Below are positions 24,552 through 35,065 of a stretch of 64,000 nt of DNA, piece by piece (positions within the stretch are counted from its first letter, which is position 1; each line of letters begins with the position of its first letter). Source of the DNA: Nepenthes gracilis. Taxonomy: Eukaryota > Streptophyta > Magnoliopsida > Caryophyllales > Nepenthaceae. Below the pieces are notes generated by a model, which had not been told where the DNA came from, did not search any database, and saw only the letters and a list, made by a program, of their open reading frames with translations. Where the stretch lies: assembly GCA_033239525.1 (NCBI GenBank), contig BSYO01000038.1:10729041-10793040 (forward strand), given 5' to 3'. The position numbers and the translations under genes were made by a program.

Positions 24552-25192
24552 TGATGGTTTCGCCCCATCAAAGGTCCCATTGCCATAAATGACTTATTTG
24601 GAATCGGGCGATGGCCCAACATGTCAAGATGGCCCAAAGGGCCTAAACGGACGTATGAATTCAGCGGCCCAACTCCAACAGCCCTTTGACTTTATCAGTA
24701 CTGATAAAATTTTATAATCGGTCAAAATGATATTGTCAATTATCTCGTCTTAACCAAACAGTTTTGTGGACGACTTACTGTAGATAATGACGAATTAACC
24801 ATCCTCCAACTTTATAAATATCCCTTCACTTAGTAAGAAGGAGAAAGGGTGACACAGGTAATATAAAAGAAAAAAGACGCTTTTCTCATAAGGTGCATCT
24901 CTCACTCTCACTAAAAGAGATTTTTTATTATTAAATTTATCACACATGCATTAACTCGTTCATCAAGCACCCTTCTCCTTTCCTTTTTTCATAAGAAATA
25001 TTACTAATTTGAATATCGGAGGATATATTGGGGAGTGAATTTCGCCTATTATTTAACCTCATGTTTATTTGTTGTGTTGTATAAGCTGTAAATTGAAGAA
25101 TACAGATTCCGGACTAGAATCAGAAAACCCAACGCAATGATCCGATTCTTAAATCCCATACCCGTATAGTAATTCGGACCCAAAATGTATCA
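24552..25192 (+). mobile_element. Solo Tat-type LTR
   Basis: A 641-base unit from TGATGGTTTCGCC to AAAATGTATCA. Flanks are AAGAT (24547-24551) and AAAAT (25193-25197), four of five alike. It contains TTTATAAATATCCC (TATA box, near 24810) and TACTAATTTGAATATCGGAG near 25000, the usual 3' block of this LTR group. No interior. Confidence 0.8.
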
Positions 25193-25197
25193 AAAAT

Positions 25198-25937
25198 ATT
25201 TTTTATTCATATTACTATAAAAATATTAATCTTATCTATTTAATATTAATTAAATAATTATAATTAAAAAAATTCAATTAACTCTATTTTTAGTACAGTA
25301 TAAACTCCAAATCAGGCAAAGACTATAATCAATATTAAATCTTAATTATTTATTTTTTGAACAAATTATTTAAGTAAATAATCAAAAGCATATTAAAATA
25401 AGAGATCATTATATTAAAAGTAAAAAATATTAAAATAATTATATTCTAAGTTTTTTATAATATTAAATTTATTAAAATCTAATATCAAAAAATTTTAATA
25501 AAAATAATTATTTAAATATTATTATATAAAATTTAAAATTTGACAGTAAATTCATAACTATCTAATTCAATTAATTTTAAAATAATGTTAATAGAAGATA
25601 GCATATAAAAAAATATTTTCAATTTTATATTTAAAAAAATTTATGAATATATACTACAAAATTATTTAATTTAATAATTATAATTTATTTAAAAATATAA
25701 ATAAATAACAAAATAAGAAGATTTTCCATCCTAAAAAAACATGAAGGCCCCTCTTAACCACATCAAGTTGTGAAACACGACCGTCTCAAACGGCGACGTT
25801 TCCTTCGAGATATCGTGGCGTCCATCCGCGTGTGCTATGCGTAAATTTGTGAGCCGTCAAATCAGTCTTTGACATCCGTAATTTGCCTCATAAAAAGGTA
25901 TACCATATTTTCTATATCCTTCATTTTAACCATTAAA
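25198..25937. other. AT-rich spacer with a short GC-richer patch
   Basis: Mostly A/T. The patch at 25740-25880 contains CGACGTTTCC and GGCGTCCATCCGCGTG but no open frame of note or known motif. Nothing else recognised. Confidence 0.5.
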
Positions 25938-26260
25938 TTTTGATGGATACAATGAAAATTGGATTGACCCAAATTCAATACATAGAAAGATAAAAGGTCT
26001 AAATAATAACGGTCTAATTAAAGACGTCTCTAAATTCATAAGACAAATGACACAACAGTTGAATTAATATATACAATTTGAACTGTCAAGTATTGAATAA
26101 TCATAATGAAACACTAAATGAACTGTTTCAAGCGATAGTTACGATAATTCAAACGGTTAGAAACCAAGCGATTCAATCATTGAATAAATGTGGCCATTAC
26201 ATACGTATATAACGTATCTCACCACGAAGAGGCACCATGCATACTCGTTGATTTAGGGGT
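25938..26260 (+). mobile_element. 5' fragment of an LTR related to element A
   Basis: It starts TGATGGATACAATG and contains AAGTATTGAATAATCATAATG and similar phrases that parallel the first half of the element A LTR. It stops before any TATA/leader portion. Confidence 0.4.
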
Positions 26261-26359
26261 TTGCCAACCAAACAACATCTCTGATATTAATGACTTGCAA
26301 AAATAAAATTTTACTACTACTAGACTATTTATTAACCGACATTAATGACTTTACAACTC

Positions 26360-27068
26360 TGATGGATCCTGGAACCTGGGCCCAAAATCACAGAAGCAGG
26401 CCCAAAAAGTTACGAAGAAAGGTTGGCCCAAAAGGCCCATGAACCCGACTAAACAATCGCCTGCTTTCCGACTGGCTGGCCGCCTCGGACAGACGAGGCG
26501 AGACCCCTTTAAGACGGGGACCACCAGAAAGACCAAAATAATCCAGATGCCAACTCGGGGCCATCAACGGCCCGACACGCTGCAATCTCATATAAAGTCC
26601 CCTCACCCGCATCCACACAAATGTTGGTGGCACTCGACATGCCGCCACGTGTCGCCTTCCCTACGGCATCACGTTCTCTATAAATACCCAACTCCAAAGA
26701 AATTTAAAAGGACCTTTGGTTCAACTTCCTAACCAAACTCTAAAGAATCCCGAGAGAAGAGAGAAAAGAGAGAAGTCATATTTCTCAAGTTGTAATCACC
26801 CTGAGGACGCTAAGTTTCCCAGGCTTCCATTGCTGTATTTCCTCTTCTTCATAGTGAGATTTCCTGGACTGCACGTCCACCACCGTGGTTTTTCACCATT
26901 CACCATATCGAGGGGTTTTCCACGTAAACTGAAGTGTTCATCCCCTGCTCCCGCGCTTTTCTATTCACCAGACTCCCGTTCACTTTGTTTTGCTCCAATC
27001 TGACCGCCCGCGTACCTAAAGATCCGCTCGCACTCGATCTCTCGCGCGCGCAGTTACGGGACGCAACA
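26360..27068 (+). repeat. 5' LTR of element B
   Basis: 709 bases with a TATA box, TCTATAAATACCC, at 26677-26689. From about 26740 to the end it is nearly identical to the 3' LTR (shared AAGTCATATTTCTCAAGTTG and ACGCTAAGTTTCC). The U3 part before the TATA box differs strongly, including about 80 bases more here. Confidence 0.92.
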
Positions 27069-27084
27069 TTGGCGCCGTCTGTGG
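27069..27084 (+). other. Primer-binding-site position of element B
   Basis: TTGGCGCCGTCTGTGG directly follows the LTR. The equivalent site occurs after the LTR at 56455 and, decayed, at 2440. It does not resemble the initiator-Met type (TGGTATCAGAGC). The matching tRNA was not determined. Confidence 0.6.
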
Positions 27085-27146
27085 AAATAAAGTCAACTTT
27101 TCACATTTTCTACGAAGTACCCAACAACCTAAGCTTCAATCTTGTA

Positions 27147-28790
27147 ATGGTGAACACAAGGGCGCAAGCGAGCGCATTCCCAGAGAAGTGGCCTCGCAGA
27201 TGGAGGCGCTAACCCCGTGTTTGCTTTGAGAATCACCCCGATCCGGTGGTGAGGGGGCTTAATGGTCGGCATGTCACGTGCCTTTGTGACCCTCTGCTCC
27301 AAAATCGACCACTCAAAATGTGGCCTCACAAGCCGAGGCGCCGCAAGTCGGGAAACGAAGGAGGCACCCGAAGGCCTCCTAGTCGGAGGGAACACCCGAG
27401 AACCAGTGTGGCTTCCAAAGAGCGCCACGAATCTGTCGAGGACCAACCAGGTCCTCGGGTTCAAGGAGAAAGCCCCGAGAGACGCCATTCGAAGGCCCAA
27501 GGGAACCACCGCGACCGCGACGATCAAGAGGCGGTTCCCCGAGATGTGCTCCCGAGAGGAGCCCGAACGGTCCCAGAGGGCCGTGCAGTTCAGGAGCCTT
27601 ATGAGTTAAGGCATTACCTGAACAAAAGAAGGATGGCTGCCCCACCGCGAGTGGAGGCTAGACCGGAAAGAGGATGGAACCTGATGCTGCGTGAAAGCAG
27701 CGGAGGAGGAGCTAACGCGCTCCAATCTCCGTTTTCCACGGAGATTAGGACGAGGACGCTCCCCCCGAAGTTCAAGATGCCCAACTTGGAGTTGTACGAC
27801 GGGAGCGGTGATCCCATGGATCACCTTAACCATTTCAGGGAACACCTGAGCCTCCAAGGTTTGGACGATACAACCATGTGCGTTGCTTCCCTCCGACTCT
27901 CAAGGGGGACGACGGATGTGGTTCTACGGATGCCCGCGACTCCATCCGTGACTTTGAGACCTCGGCGATGGCTTTCCCGTCTCCAAGAAGAGTAGAGAAA
28001 CAGCCTTGGCACCTCACTGTCAAACAAGGACCTGGAGGGCTTGAGAGGATTCCCGGGCGCGGTTTACCGCGGAGGCCGTAAATCCCGAGGCCGATAGGTA
28101 AAGCAACGCCTTCCTCTCGGCCCTCGAAGGGGGTGCTTTCTTCAAGCACCTCATACATAAAGGCCCGCGCACCTTTATAGAGGTTGAGGCCGTGGCCGAG
28201 CCTACATAGCGGCCGAAGAGGCCAACGACGCCAAGAGGCCTCGAGAGGGACGAGCACCTCGCAAGGCCGCGGAGGGAAAAAGGAAACTGGGGAGTATGAC
28301 GACAAAGAAACACCATAAGGCCGAGCAGAGCTCTCGACGGAGCCGCGCCAATTCATCTCACGCCGTCGAACGACTCCCGCACCAACGCCCTCATGCGGCC
28401 GGGAGAAAAGTTCTTGAAGTGGCCTGGCCTAAATTGTGACTTCCACCATTGCGGGGTCATAGCACCGAGGATTGCAGGACCTGCAGAGCGAGATTGAGAG
28501 CTCATCCGAGAGGACACCTCAACCGCTTCCTTCGGGCCGGGGACAGTCCTCGGGACCCGAGGACGGTGGGGACGCGGAGCCCCCCAGGAACCGAGTGGCT
28601 GCGGGAGTCGTGAACATGATCTCCAGCCGACCGGCTGGGGGAGACGGGCGTGGACTAGCAGCAGCGAAGAGGCCAAGAATGGGGCTTGGGAGTGAAGACG
28701 ATATTATCTGCTTTAGCAGTAGGGACTTAGATCATGTAACTTCTCCTCACTCCGACCCTTGGTTTATGCTTCCAAATGACTACCGGATGA
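27147..28790 (+). pseudogene. gag: Tat gag (element B), frameshifted
   Basis: The start MVNTRAQASAF at 27147 is the usual Tat gag opening but hits a stop after 21 codons. The capsid core lies near 27760-28080, with LPPKFKMPNLELYDGSGDP, then FREHLSLQGL in one frame and RDSIRDFET and EKQPWHLT in another, so a frameshift lies near 27885. The zinc-knuckle-like CDFHHCG is near 28437. Family role: RNA-packaging capsid. There are at least four frame changes. Several 80-250 codon frames on both strands here are pieces or shadows of this one gene. Confidence 0.85.
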
Positions 28791-29140
28791 AACGAGTATT
28801 TGTTGATAATGGAAGCCCTCGCAATTTGCTGTATCTTGATGCCTTTTTCAAATTAGGTCTTAAGAAGAATCAAATGAAAGCGCCGGAATGGCCACTCTAA
28901 AGATAACGAGTATCATCCACTGGAGGTAACCACGGGACCTATCCGAGGACGGCATCAAAAGTCCTCACCTTCCCCGTCAGACCTCGCCCTGCCTACAACG
29001 CGATACTCGGACGGCCTTTCTTGGCGCGTTCAACGCATGACCTCCATTCCACATCTTACGATGAAGTTCCCCACCCCGTGTGGGGGTAGGAGAGGTCCCT
29101 GGAGACCCGATCAACCGGACGGATGTCTTTCTTGGCCTGC
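28790..29140 (+). pseudogene. pol: Aspartic protease remnant (element B)
   Basis: MKRVFVDNGSPRNLLYLDAF includes the retropepsin active-site region (D-N-G-S in place of D-S/T-G), followed by a Leu-rich stretch and FFKLGLKKNQMK. The equivalent in element C reads FIDSGSSQNLLYL. The frame stops at 28898. The following flap and second hydrophobic region (an AYNAILGRPF-like part near 28990-29015) is in other frames. Confidence 0.75.
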
Positions 29141-29439
29141 AAAGTAACACTTCCACAACCTAAGATCTCGACCTCGGGGGATGAGGTAACACCGCAACAC
29201 GCCCCGCCGGGAGAGCCCGTAGTCCGAGTCCCGTTGAATCCCGCGGATCAAGAGAAATATGTCCAAATAGGAAGCCCACTCGGAGGTAGTAAGAGACCAA
29301 CTCGTCGTTTTCTACGGAAAAAACTCGGACGTGTTCGCATGGTCCCACAACATGCCTGGATCTCACCAGGTCATCGTCCAAAATTAAGCGTCGACCCTCG
29401 GCATAAGCCGGTCAAACAGAAGCGGAGAAACTATTCCAC

Positions 29440-30110
29440 GAAAAAGTTAGTTGCCATCCGCGAGGAGGTCAAAAACTCCCCGGACGCCGGATTCGTCCCG
29501 ATCCATGCAATTTGGTTGTCATCGTCATGGTAAAAAGAGCAATGGGAAGTGGAGGATGTGCATGGACTTCACCGACCTCAACAAGGCATGCCCCAAAGAA
29601 GCTTCCTATTGCCAAGGATCGACCACCTTGTGGACTCAAATGAACTTTTAAGCTTCATGGATGCGTAATCCGGTATAACCAAATCAAATGAGCCCCTGGG
29701 GCGAGGAGCATAACGTCATTCATGACGGGACCAAGGGACGCATCTTAAGAACGCAGGGCAACTTTTTCGCGTTAAAATGTTCAAGAACCATAAACGTGAG
29801 GTATACGTATTTTTATTGTGCAGCAATGACCACGTGAAGAACTTTTTTTGTGCTCGAAACCCATGGAATGAAGCTCAACCCCAAATAGTACAAAAAATTC
29901 TTGGGCTACATCGTGTCACACCGAGGAATCGAGGCAAACCCAGAAAAGATCCAAGCAATCCCAGAACATTCTCCACAAACGGTGAAGGAGGTACAACTAT
30001 CATGGCCGCTCTCTCCCGTTCCTAACAAAATCGCCGAGAAGCACCCGTCATTCTTCAAAGCGCTAAGAGGAACAAAATTCCGAGACTTAGTGGAATGATG
30101 ACCGCGAGAA
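29440..30110 (+). pseudogene. pol: Reverse transcriptase remnant (element B)
   Basis: Fingers region at 29535-29610 reads KSNGKWRMCMDFTDLNKACP. The thumb-side part at 29885-29975 reads KILGYIVSHRGIEANPEKI once one frame change is allowed. SFFKALRGTKF near 30045 is the usual link to RNase H. The stretch that should hold YVDD (about 29800-29850) is scrambled, so the catalytic aspartates are not readable. Confidence 0.8.
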
Positions 30111-30990
30111 GCGCCCAAGGACTCAAGAGCTACCTCTCGACTCCGCCCCCAATTGGCTTCCCCAAAGATATACTTGTACCTGTCCGTGTCCGACGCAAAG
30201 ACTGAGGCTCGGTGTTGGTACAAGCAAAGATGGCATTGTATTACGTGAAAGACTCTCAAAGCGGTATCCTTGACGGAGAAGGTGGCCTTAGCCTTGGTTT
30301 GTTCCGCAAGGAAACTCTGTGCCATACTTCCAAAGCACAAGGTAATAGTCCTAATCGATCAACCTTTGAGAGTCTTTTGCAGAAACTCGAGATCTCCTGT
30401 AGACCGATCAAGTGGGCCATCGAGTGTTTGACATTGAGTTCCGTCCGAGACCAGCCTTAAAGGGACAAAGGCCATGGACTTTCTCGCCTGACAACGGCAC
30501 CGCCCACTTGCCAGACGAGGATCGGATACCACGAGTTCAACCGTGTGGACCTTGCACGTGGGCTGACTCCTCTATGAAGGGCTACCAGCGTGGGATCAGG
30601 TTGCGCACACCCGAGGGAATGGAGATAAAGTACTCTTTGACGCTGGGATTCCCGGCCACAAACAACGCCGCGAGTACGAGGCCCCGCTGCCGGACTCAAA
30701 CCGCCAAGGAATGCTCGGCGAGAGCTCGTCATCAACAAAGATTCCCAATTGGTCATCAATCGATTCGCGGAAGCTTCGACGCGTGACAACGAGCACTGTC
30801 CAAGTACCTTTCAAAGGTCAAGGACATGATCGTGGGATTCAAGACGACCGAGTTCATCCACATCCCACGGGAGGAAAATGCCAAAGCCGACACGCCGCTC
30901 AGCCGCGCCTCCGAGATCCCAATAAGAGATCCTCGGCCCAGTCTAGCATCAAGACCCCGAGCGGGAGGTGATGCACGCGGACGGAAGCAC
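30110..30990 (+). pseudogene. pol: RNase H and second (archaeal-type) RNase H remnants (element B)
   Basis: The first RNase H is recognised by PPIGFPKD near 30150, then CRPIKWAIE, then RPRPALKGQ near 30440. A second domain follows, with MKGYQRGIRLRTPEGMEIKY and LGFPATNN near 30570-30670, and ends with FIHIPREENAKAD near 30850. Two successive RNase H domains are known from the Tat lineage. Frameshifts separate the blocks. Confidence 0.75.
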
Positions 30991-31139
30991 TGGATGACTC
31001 CCTACCAAGTTTCTTTCGATGGCTCGTTGCTCGAGAACCCGAGCGAGGCCAAGAAGATAAAGAAGACAATATTGGTATTCGAGACGGTCGGCCGTGCATT
31101 CGATTCTCCGGCTTCTCGGCCCTACTTGAGGTGTCTTAC

Positions 31140-32150
31140 TCCGTAAGAAGCCGAATACGCCCGCAGAGGTGCATCTCGGAATATGCGGATCCCATGTTGG
31201 AGGAAAGAATCTAGCCTTTAAGCTCATGAGGCAAGGATACTATATGAAATATGACGCCATGGACTTCGTACGGAAATGTGAGCCGCTGACGGTAATATGA
31301 GCCATCGCCCCCACACGGAACTCCGGCGCCATAATCCCTATGGCCGCTTGCCCAAAGGGGCTCGACATCTCGGACCATTCCCTCTCGCCCCGGACAAAGG
31401 AAGTTTCGATTGTGGGAATTGATCATTTCACCAAATGGGTGGAAGCGATGCCAATTAAAAAAACGCGACAGAGTTCCTCCGATTAACATCGTGTGCGGAT
31501 TTGGAGTGCCCGAGTGCATCGTGGATCGATAACGGGACACAGTTCATTCACTAAGTACCGCGCAAATTAAGGATCAACCTGGTGCACACATCGGTGGCGT
31601 ACCCCCTAGCTAACGGGCAGTGGAAGTGACAAATCGCATGATCTTACACGGGCTAAAAATCGCCGGGAATTGTCCGAGGGCTCGTGGGTGCATGAATTGC
31701 CCTCGGTCCTTTGTTGGTCGCATGCAACGACGCCGCGAACCTACGAGAGAGACCCCTTTCAACCTCATACGGGGTCGAAGGCATCCCAATAGAAGTATGC
31801 CTTACTAGTCCCGGGTTAGATGCTTCAAATATGATAACAACCAAAGGCTTCGAGAAAGCCTCGATGCCCTCGAGAAGTCCGCGACTGTGCAAGACTCGGG
31901 GTGGCGACCTACCAACAACGGGTGGCCTCAAGCTATTACAAACAAGAAGGTGAAGGCGCGACTGCTCGAGGTCGGGGATCTCGTACTAAGAAGCGTGAAG
32001 CTACGGAAAATAGTCAAAAGAAACAAGCTCTCACCAAGTCGGGAAGGGCTGCTCTTAGTCTCGGCTATCCTTCGAGGAGGAGCTTACAAGCTACGTACTC
32101 CAAGATGGCAAGTTGGTACCCGACCGAACGCCGCCTCGCCTAAGGAAGTA
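31140..32150 (+). pseudogene. pol: Integrase remnant (element B)
   Basis: The zinc-binding part is only partly readable near 31160-31290 (VHLG, MKYDAMDFVRKCE). The core gives VGIDHFTKWVEAMPIKKT near 31420 with the first catalytic Asp, then FGVPECIVD with NGTQFI near 31510, then YPLANGQ near 31605 by the catalytic Glu. The C-terminal part, LEVGDLVLRSVKL and GAYKLRTP, lies at 31965-32105. Frame changes and lost bases separate these. Confidence 0.82.
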
Positions 32151-32189
32151 CTACTACTGAAAAGCGGGCCGTCTCCAACAAATAAAAAA

Positions 32190-32460
32190 CTCGGGCGACC
32201 GAGCGGTCCTGCAGGTCGGGCCCTTGAGGTCATTACAAAAACTCCTACTTCGAGCGGTCCCAGTTGAGGTCATTACAAAAACTACCGAGCGGTCCTGCAG
32301 GCCGGCCATTGAGGTCATACTAAAACTATCCAAGAGGCCGGCCTTCATTACAAAACTCGGTCACAGAGCGGTCCCCGCAGGCCGGGCCCTTCATCGTAAA
32401 AAAAAAACCAGACTTGAGCGGTCCCAGACACTGGCCCTGAGGTCATAACAAAACTTCTTA
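32190..32460. repeat. Tandem repeats downstream of integrase (element B)
   Basis: About five degenerate units of roughly 45-65 bases, each with GAGCGGTCC..GCAGG.CGGGCC then TGAGGTCATTACAAAAACT. Tandem arrays between integrase and the 3' LTR are known from Tat/Ogre elements. Confidence 0.85.
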
Positions 32461-32559
32461 AACAAAAAGAAGAAAAGAGAAAGAGGCATTTGTGACAAAA
32501 GTGAAGGATTTCTTTATTCCACAAAATACAATACAACGATGCAAAAAAAAAAAGTCTAG

Positions 32560-34100
32560 CCCTCGTATCTCCCAGAGGCGAAGGACCCGCCCCGCGGTTC
32601 GAAGTTCCCGGCTGACCCGATGGACGAGGACCCGCTAAGGGACTCGGCACCAAAGACTCAAGAAATGGTCTGCCCCGAAGACCAAACACATCCTCGGGCG
32701 CACGGCACCAAGCATTCGCGTGATCCAACACGGCAAGGTGGGAAATCATGGATGCGGATCTCATGCAACCCGGCATGTATGGATGCCATCCCCAACATGG
32801 ACTCCAAAGACAGAGCCATCTCCGCATCCTCAAGGCCTCCTCCAAACCGGTAGGGATCCGTCCCGTCAGAAACCTTTGACCTCAGGGCTTCCCGATGAAG
32901 CAAGCGCCGTACTTACTCCGCCTCCCATCGAGACCGAGCGATTTCGCCCACCAAATTTTTTCCCGGAGCCGCGAAAAGGATCAAGGACACCCTATGTATA
33001 CGCTTAGCGTAAATGGAGACGAAGAATAAGGCAAAAAATACCCGAGAGATGACAGGGGTCCTCGGTGGGGCAATCTCCACTGGACCTCAGGCGCAAAAGG
33101 ACACTCCGCAGCGCCGCAGGGACGTTTCGGAGGAAGGACCCTGGGGTGGGGGCTCACCTACCTCGGGACGCGGCAACGCCGGGATTCTAAGGCCGCGACA
33201 TCCTCTCACCGCCAAGAAGGTCAAAGACCTCCCAAAGAAGAATATCAAAAAAATTTACCATCTCATGAGGCCTAACCTTGTCCAAGACTCCTCCTCCAAG
33301 GCACAAGAGGCCTCATCGACACCGTAGGAGGTTAACGACCTCGGCCCGCGATTGCCCCGCGGCCATCCCGACCATGGGGCTATGACGCGGTCATCCTAAC
33401 AACAACACCCGGTGGATCCCCGAGACCTCAACCCGCGGCTCTTGGGAGGCCGCCGGAGGGCTCTAATCACAAGAGGACCCTCTCTTTTCCTCAGCCTTCT
33501 TTTTCTTCTTCTTTTTCGGAGCGGCAATGGCAGAATCACCGGATGGCACCGGCCACTTTCCCGCCCACTTTTTGGGACAGCCGGATGTTCTTCTTCCCGC
33601 GCCGAAGCGCCTGTGTTCGCTAGCACCAAATCCGGTGACCTCCCCGGGCATCCTTCTCCTCGCATAAGCCATACTTGCTAGCGACGTTTCCCCACACGGA
33701 GGAGAGCTCCCAATCGTCGACCACCTTGAGGAAGAAAAACTCGCCCTTCCACCTTTTGGTGGAAAATCTCGGGGCCACTTTCATGGCGATCCACTTCCGA
33801 TTAAAGCGAATATGATCTTCACCATGACCGCCTCGAGGGTTTTGCTATACAGCGCGCAAGACGCACAAAGAGACCAAATACCGATGGCGTTAATCAAAGG
33901 CGAGCTCAAAGAACAGGAAACGAAGTCCACCTTTAAGGTGAACTTCGTCAAAATGAAACCAGTAAAATTAATCCGATGGAATGCTATACTTCGCCTGATC
34001 CGCTCGAGATCTTGCGAAGTGAGAGAAGAGGCAATCTCTTTAAAAAGCGGCGAGTAAGGAAAGCAGAAACGTCGTGAAGATTTTCAAGGAAACGAGGGGA
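32560..34100 (-). pseudogene. Antisense reading-frame remnant of a Tat element
   Basis: On the minus strand one frame near 33800-33610 reads MKVAPRFSTKRWKGEFFFLK, then DDWELSSVWGN. The KRWKGEFFF phrase resembles the domain called putative gypsy-type transposon (Transposase_28). Two stops lie upstream in the same frame. A second stretch at 32845-32560 may be its C-terminal part. Its role in transposition is not known. The assignment rests on a short motif and on position. Confidence 0.5.
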
Positions 34101-34420
34101 GAAAGAAGAAGACGCCAAGAATAATGAGGATACGAAATGATTTAAAGAGATTTTTGAAAAAATGAAGAGGCGCCCTCATCATGACTGCCCACGTGTCAAC
34201 TCCCATACGCAGAGAGGCAAGCGTAGGCCTTAGGTTGTCACATATATCATCCATCGCATTCAATGCTCCATGGGGAGGGAAACGACGGCGAAAGATAGGT
34301 CTCGTGATTCACAAGAAGACCTCGACGCCTTCCACGCCAAATAGGAAGACGAAGACCGCGGCCTATGATGGCGAAAAGATGTTATAAGGCATGTCAAACG
34401 GCCGAGTCCTCGAACCGCTT

Positions 34421-34434
34421 GACATGGGGGCTCG
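34421..34434 (+). other. Polypurine tract of element B
   Basis: GACATGGGGGCTCG lies immediately before the TGATGG start of the 3' LTR, where plus-strand DNA synthesis is primed. Confidence 0.65.
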
Positions 34435-35060
34435 TGATGGATCCCGAACCTGGGCCCAAAATCACGTAAAAAAGTTACGGAAGAAAGGTTTTTGAACCCG
34501 CCAAATTCGAATCGGCTCAAGTTCGACTTGCTTGGCCGTCCGACATATAAGACAGACCACCAAAGACCAAAATAACCAGATGCCAACTAAACGCATGCAA
34601 CGCTACACGCCGTCACTATAGTAAGGGCGCGATTCGGCAGCAAATGATAGGTGTCCCCACACCACAAAATTTTTACGGCATCACATTCTCTATAAATACC
34701 CAACTCCAGCAGCTGAAGAAGGACCTTTGGTTCTCCTGAACTTCCTAACTAAACTCTAGCAAGAATCCCCAGAGAAGAGAGAAAAGAGAGAAGTCATATT
34801 TCTCAAGTTGTAATCACCCTGAGGACGCTAAGTTTCCTGTGCTTCCATTGCATCATAGTGAGATTTCCTGGACTGCACGTCCTCCACCGTAGTTTTTCAC
34901 CCTTCACCATATCGAGGGGTTTTCCACGTAAATTCCCTCGCTCCCGCTTTCCATTCACCAGACTCCCGTTCACTTTGTTTTGCTCCAATCTGACCGCCCG
35001 CGTACCTAAAGATCCGCTCGCACTCGATCTCTCGCGCGGCAAGAGTTACCGGACGCAACA
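34435..35060 (+). repeat. 3' LTR of element B
   Basis: 626 bases from TGATGGATCC to GACGCAACA. TATA box CTATAAATACC at 34690-34700. Followed by the AACTC target duplication at 35061-35065. Confidence 0.92.
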
Positions 35061-35065
35061 AACTC

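Larger units (their letters stand above)
26360..35060 (+). mobile_element. Complete Tat-lineage Ty3/gypsy retrotransposon with broken genes (element B)
   Basis: The ends are fixed by LTRs running from TGATGGATCC to ACGCAACA and by a perfect AACTC target duplication (26355-26359 and 35061-35065). The order is LTR, TTGGCGCC site, gag, protease, reverse transcriptase, RNase H, a second archaeal-type RNase H, integrase, tandem repeats, an antisense frame, a purine tract, LTR. Dual RNase H and an antisense frame are Tat-lineage hallmarks. Every gene is split by many small indels, so it cannot move by itself. Its base composition is still GC-rich, unlike element A, so it inserted much later. Confidence 0.93.

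Noticed and set aside
27246..27995. 249-codon + frame as an independent gene
   Set aside because: Its second half is the Tat capsid core until a frameshift. The first half is the basic, Arg-rich gag N-terminal region read out of frame from the gag start.
26360..35060. Possible endogenous pararetrovirus
   Set aside because: It has LTRs with a target duplication, integrase and dual RNase H, with no movement-protein or coat-type cysteine motif seen. That is a Ty3/gypsy Tat retrotransposon.
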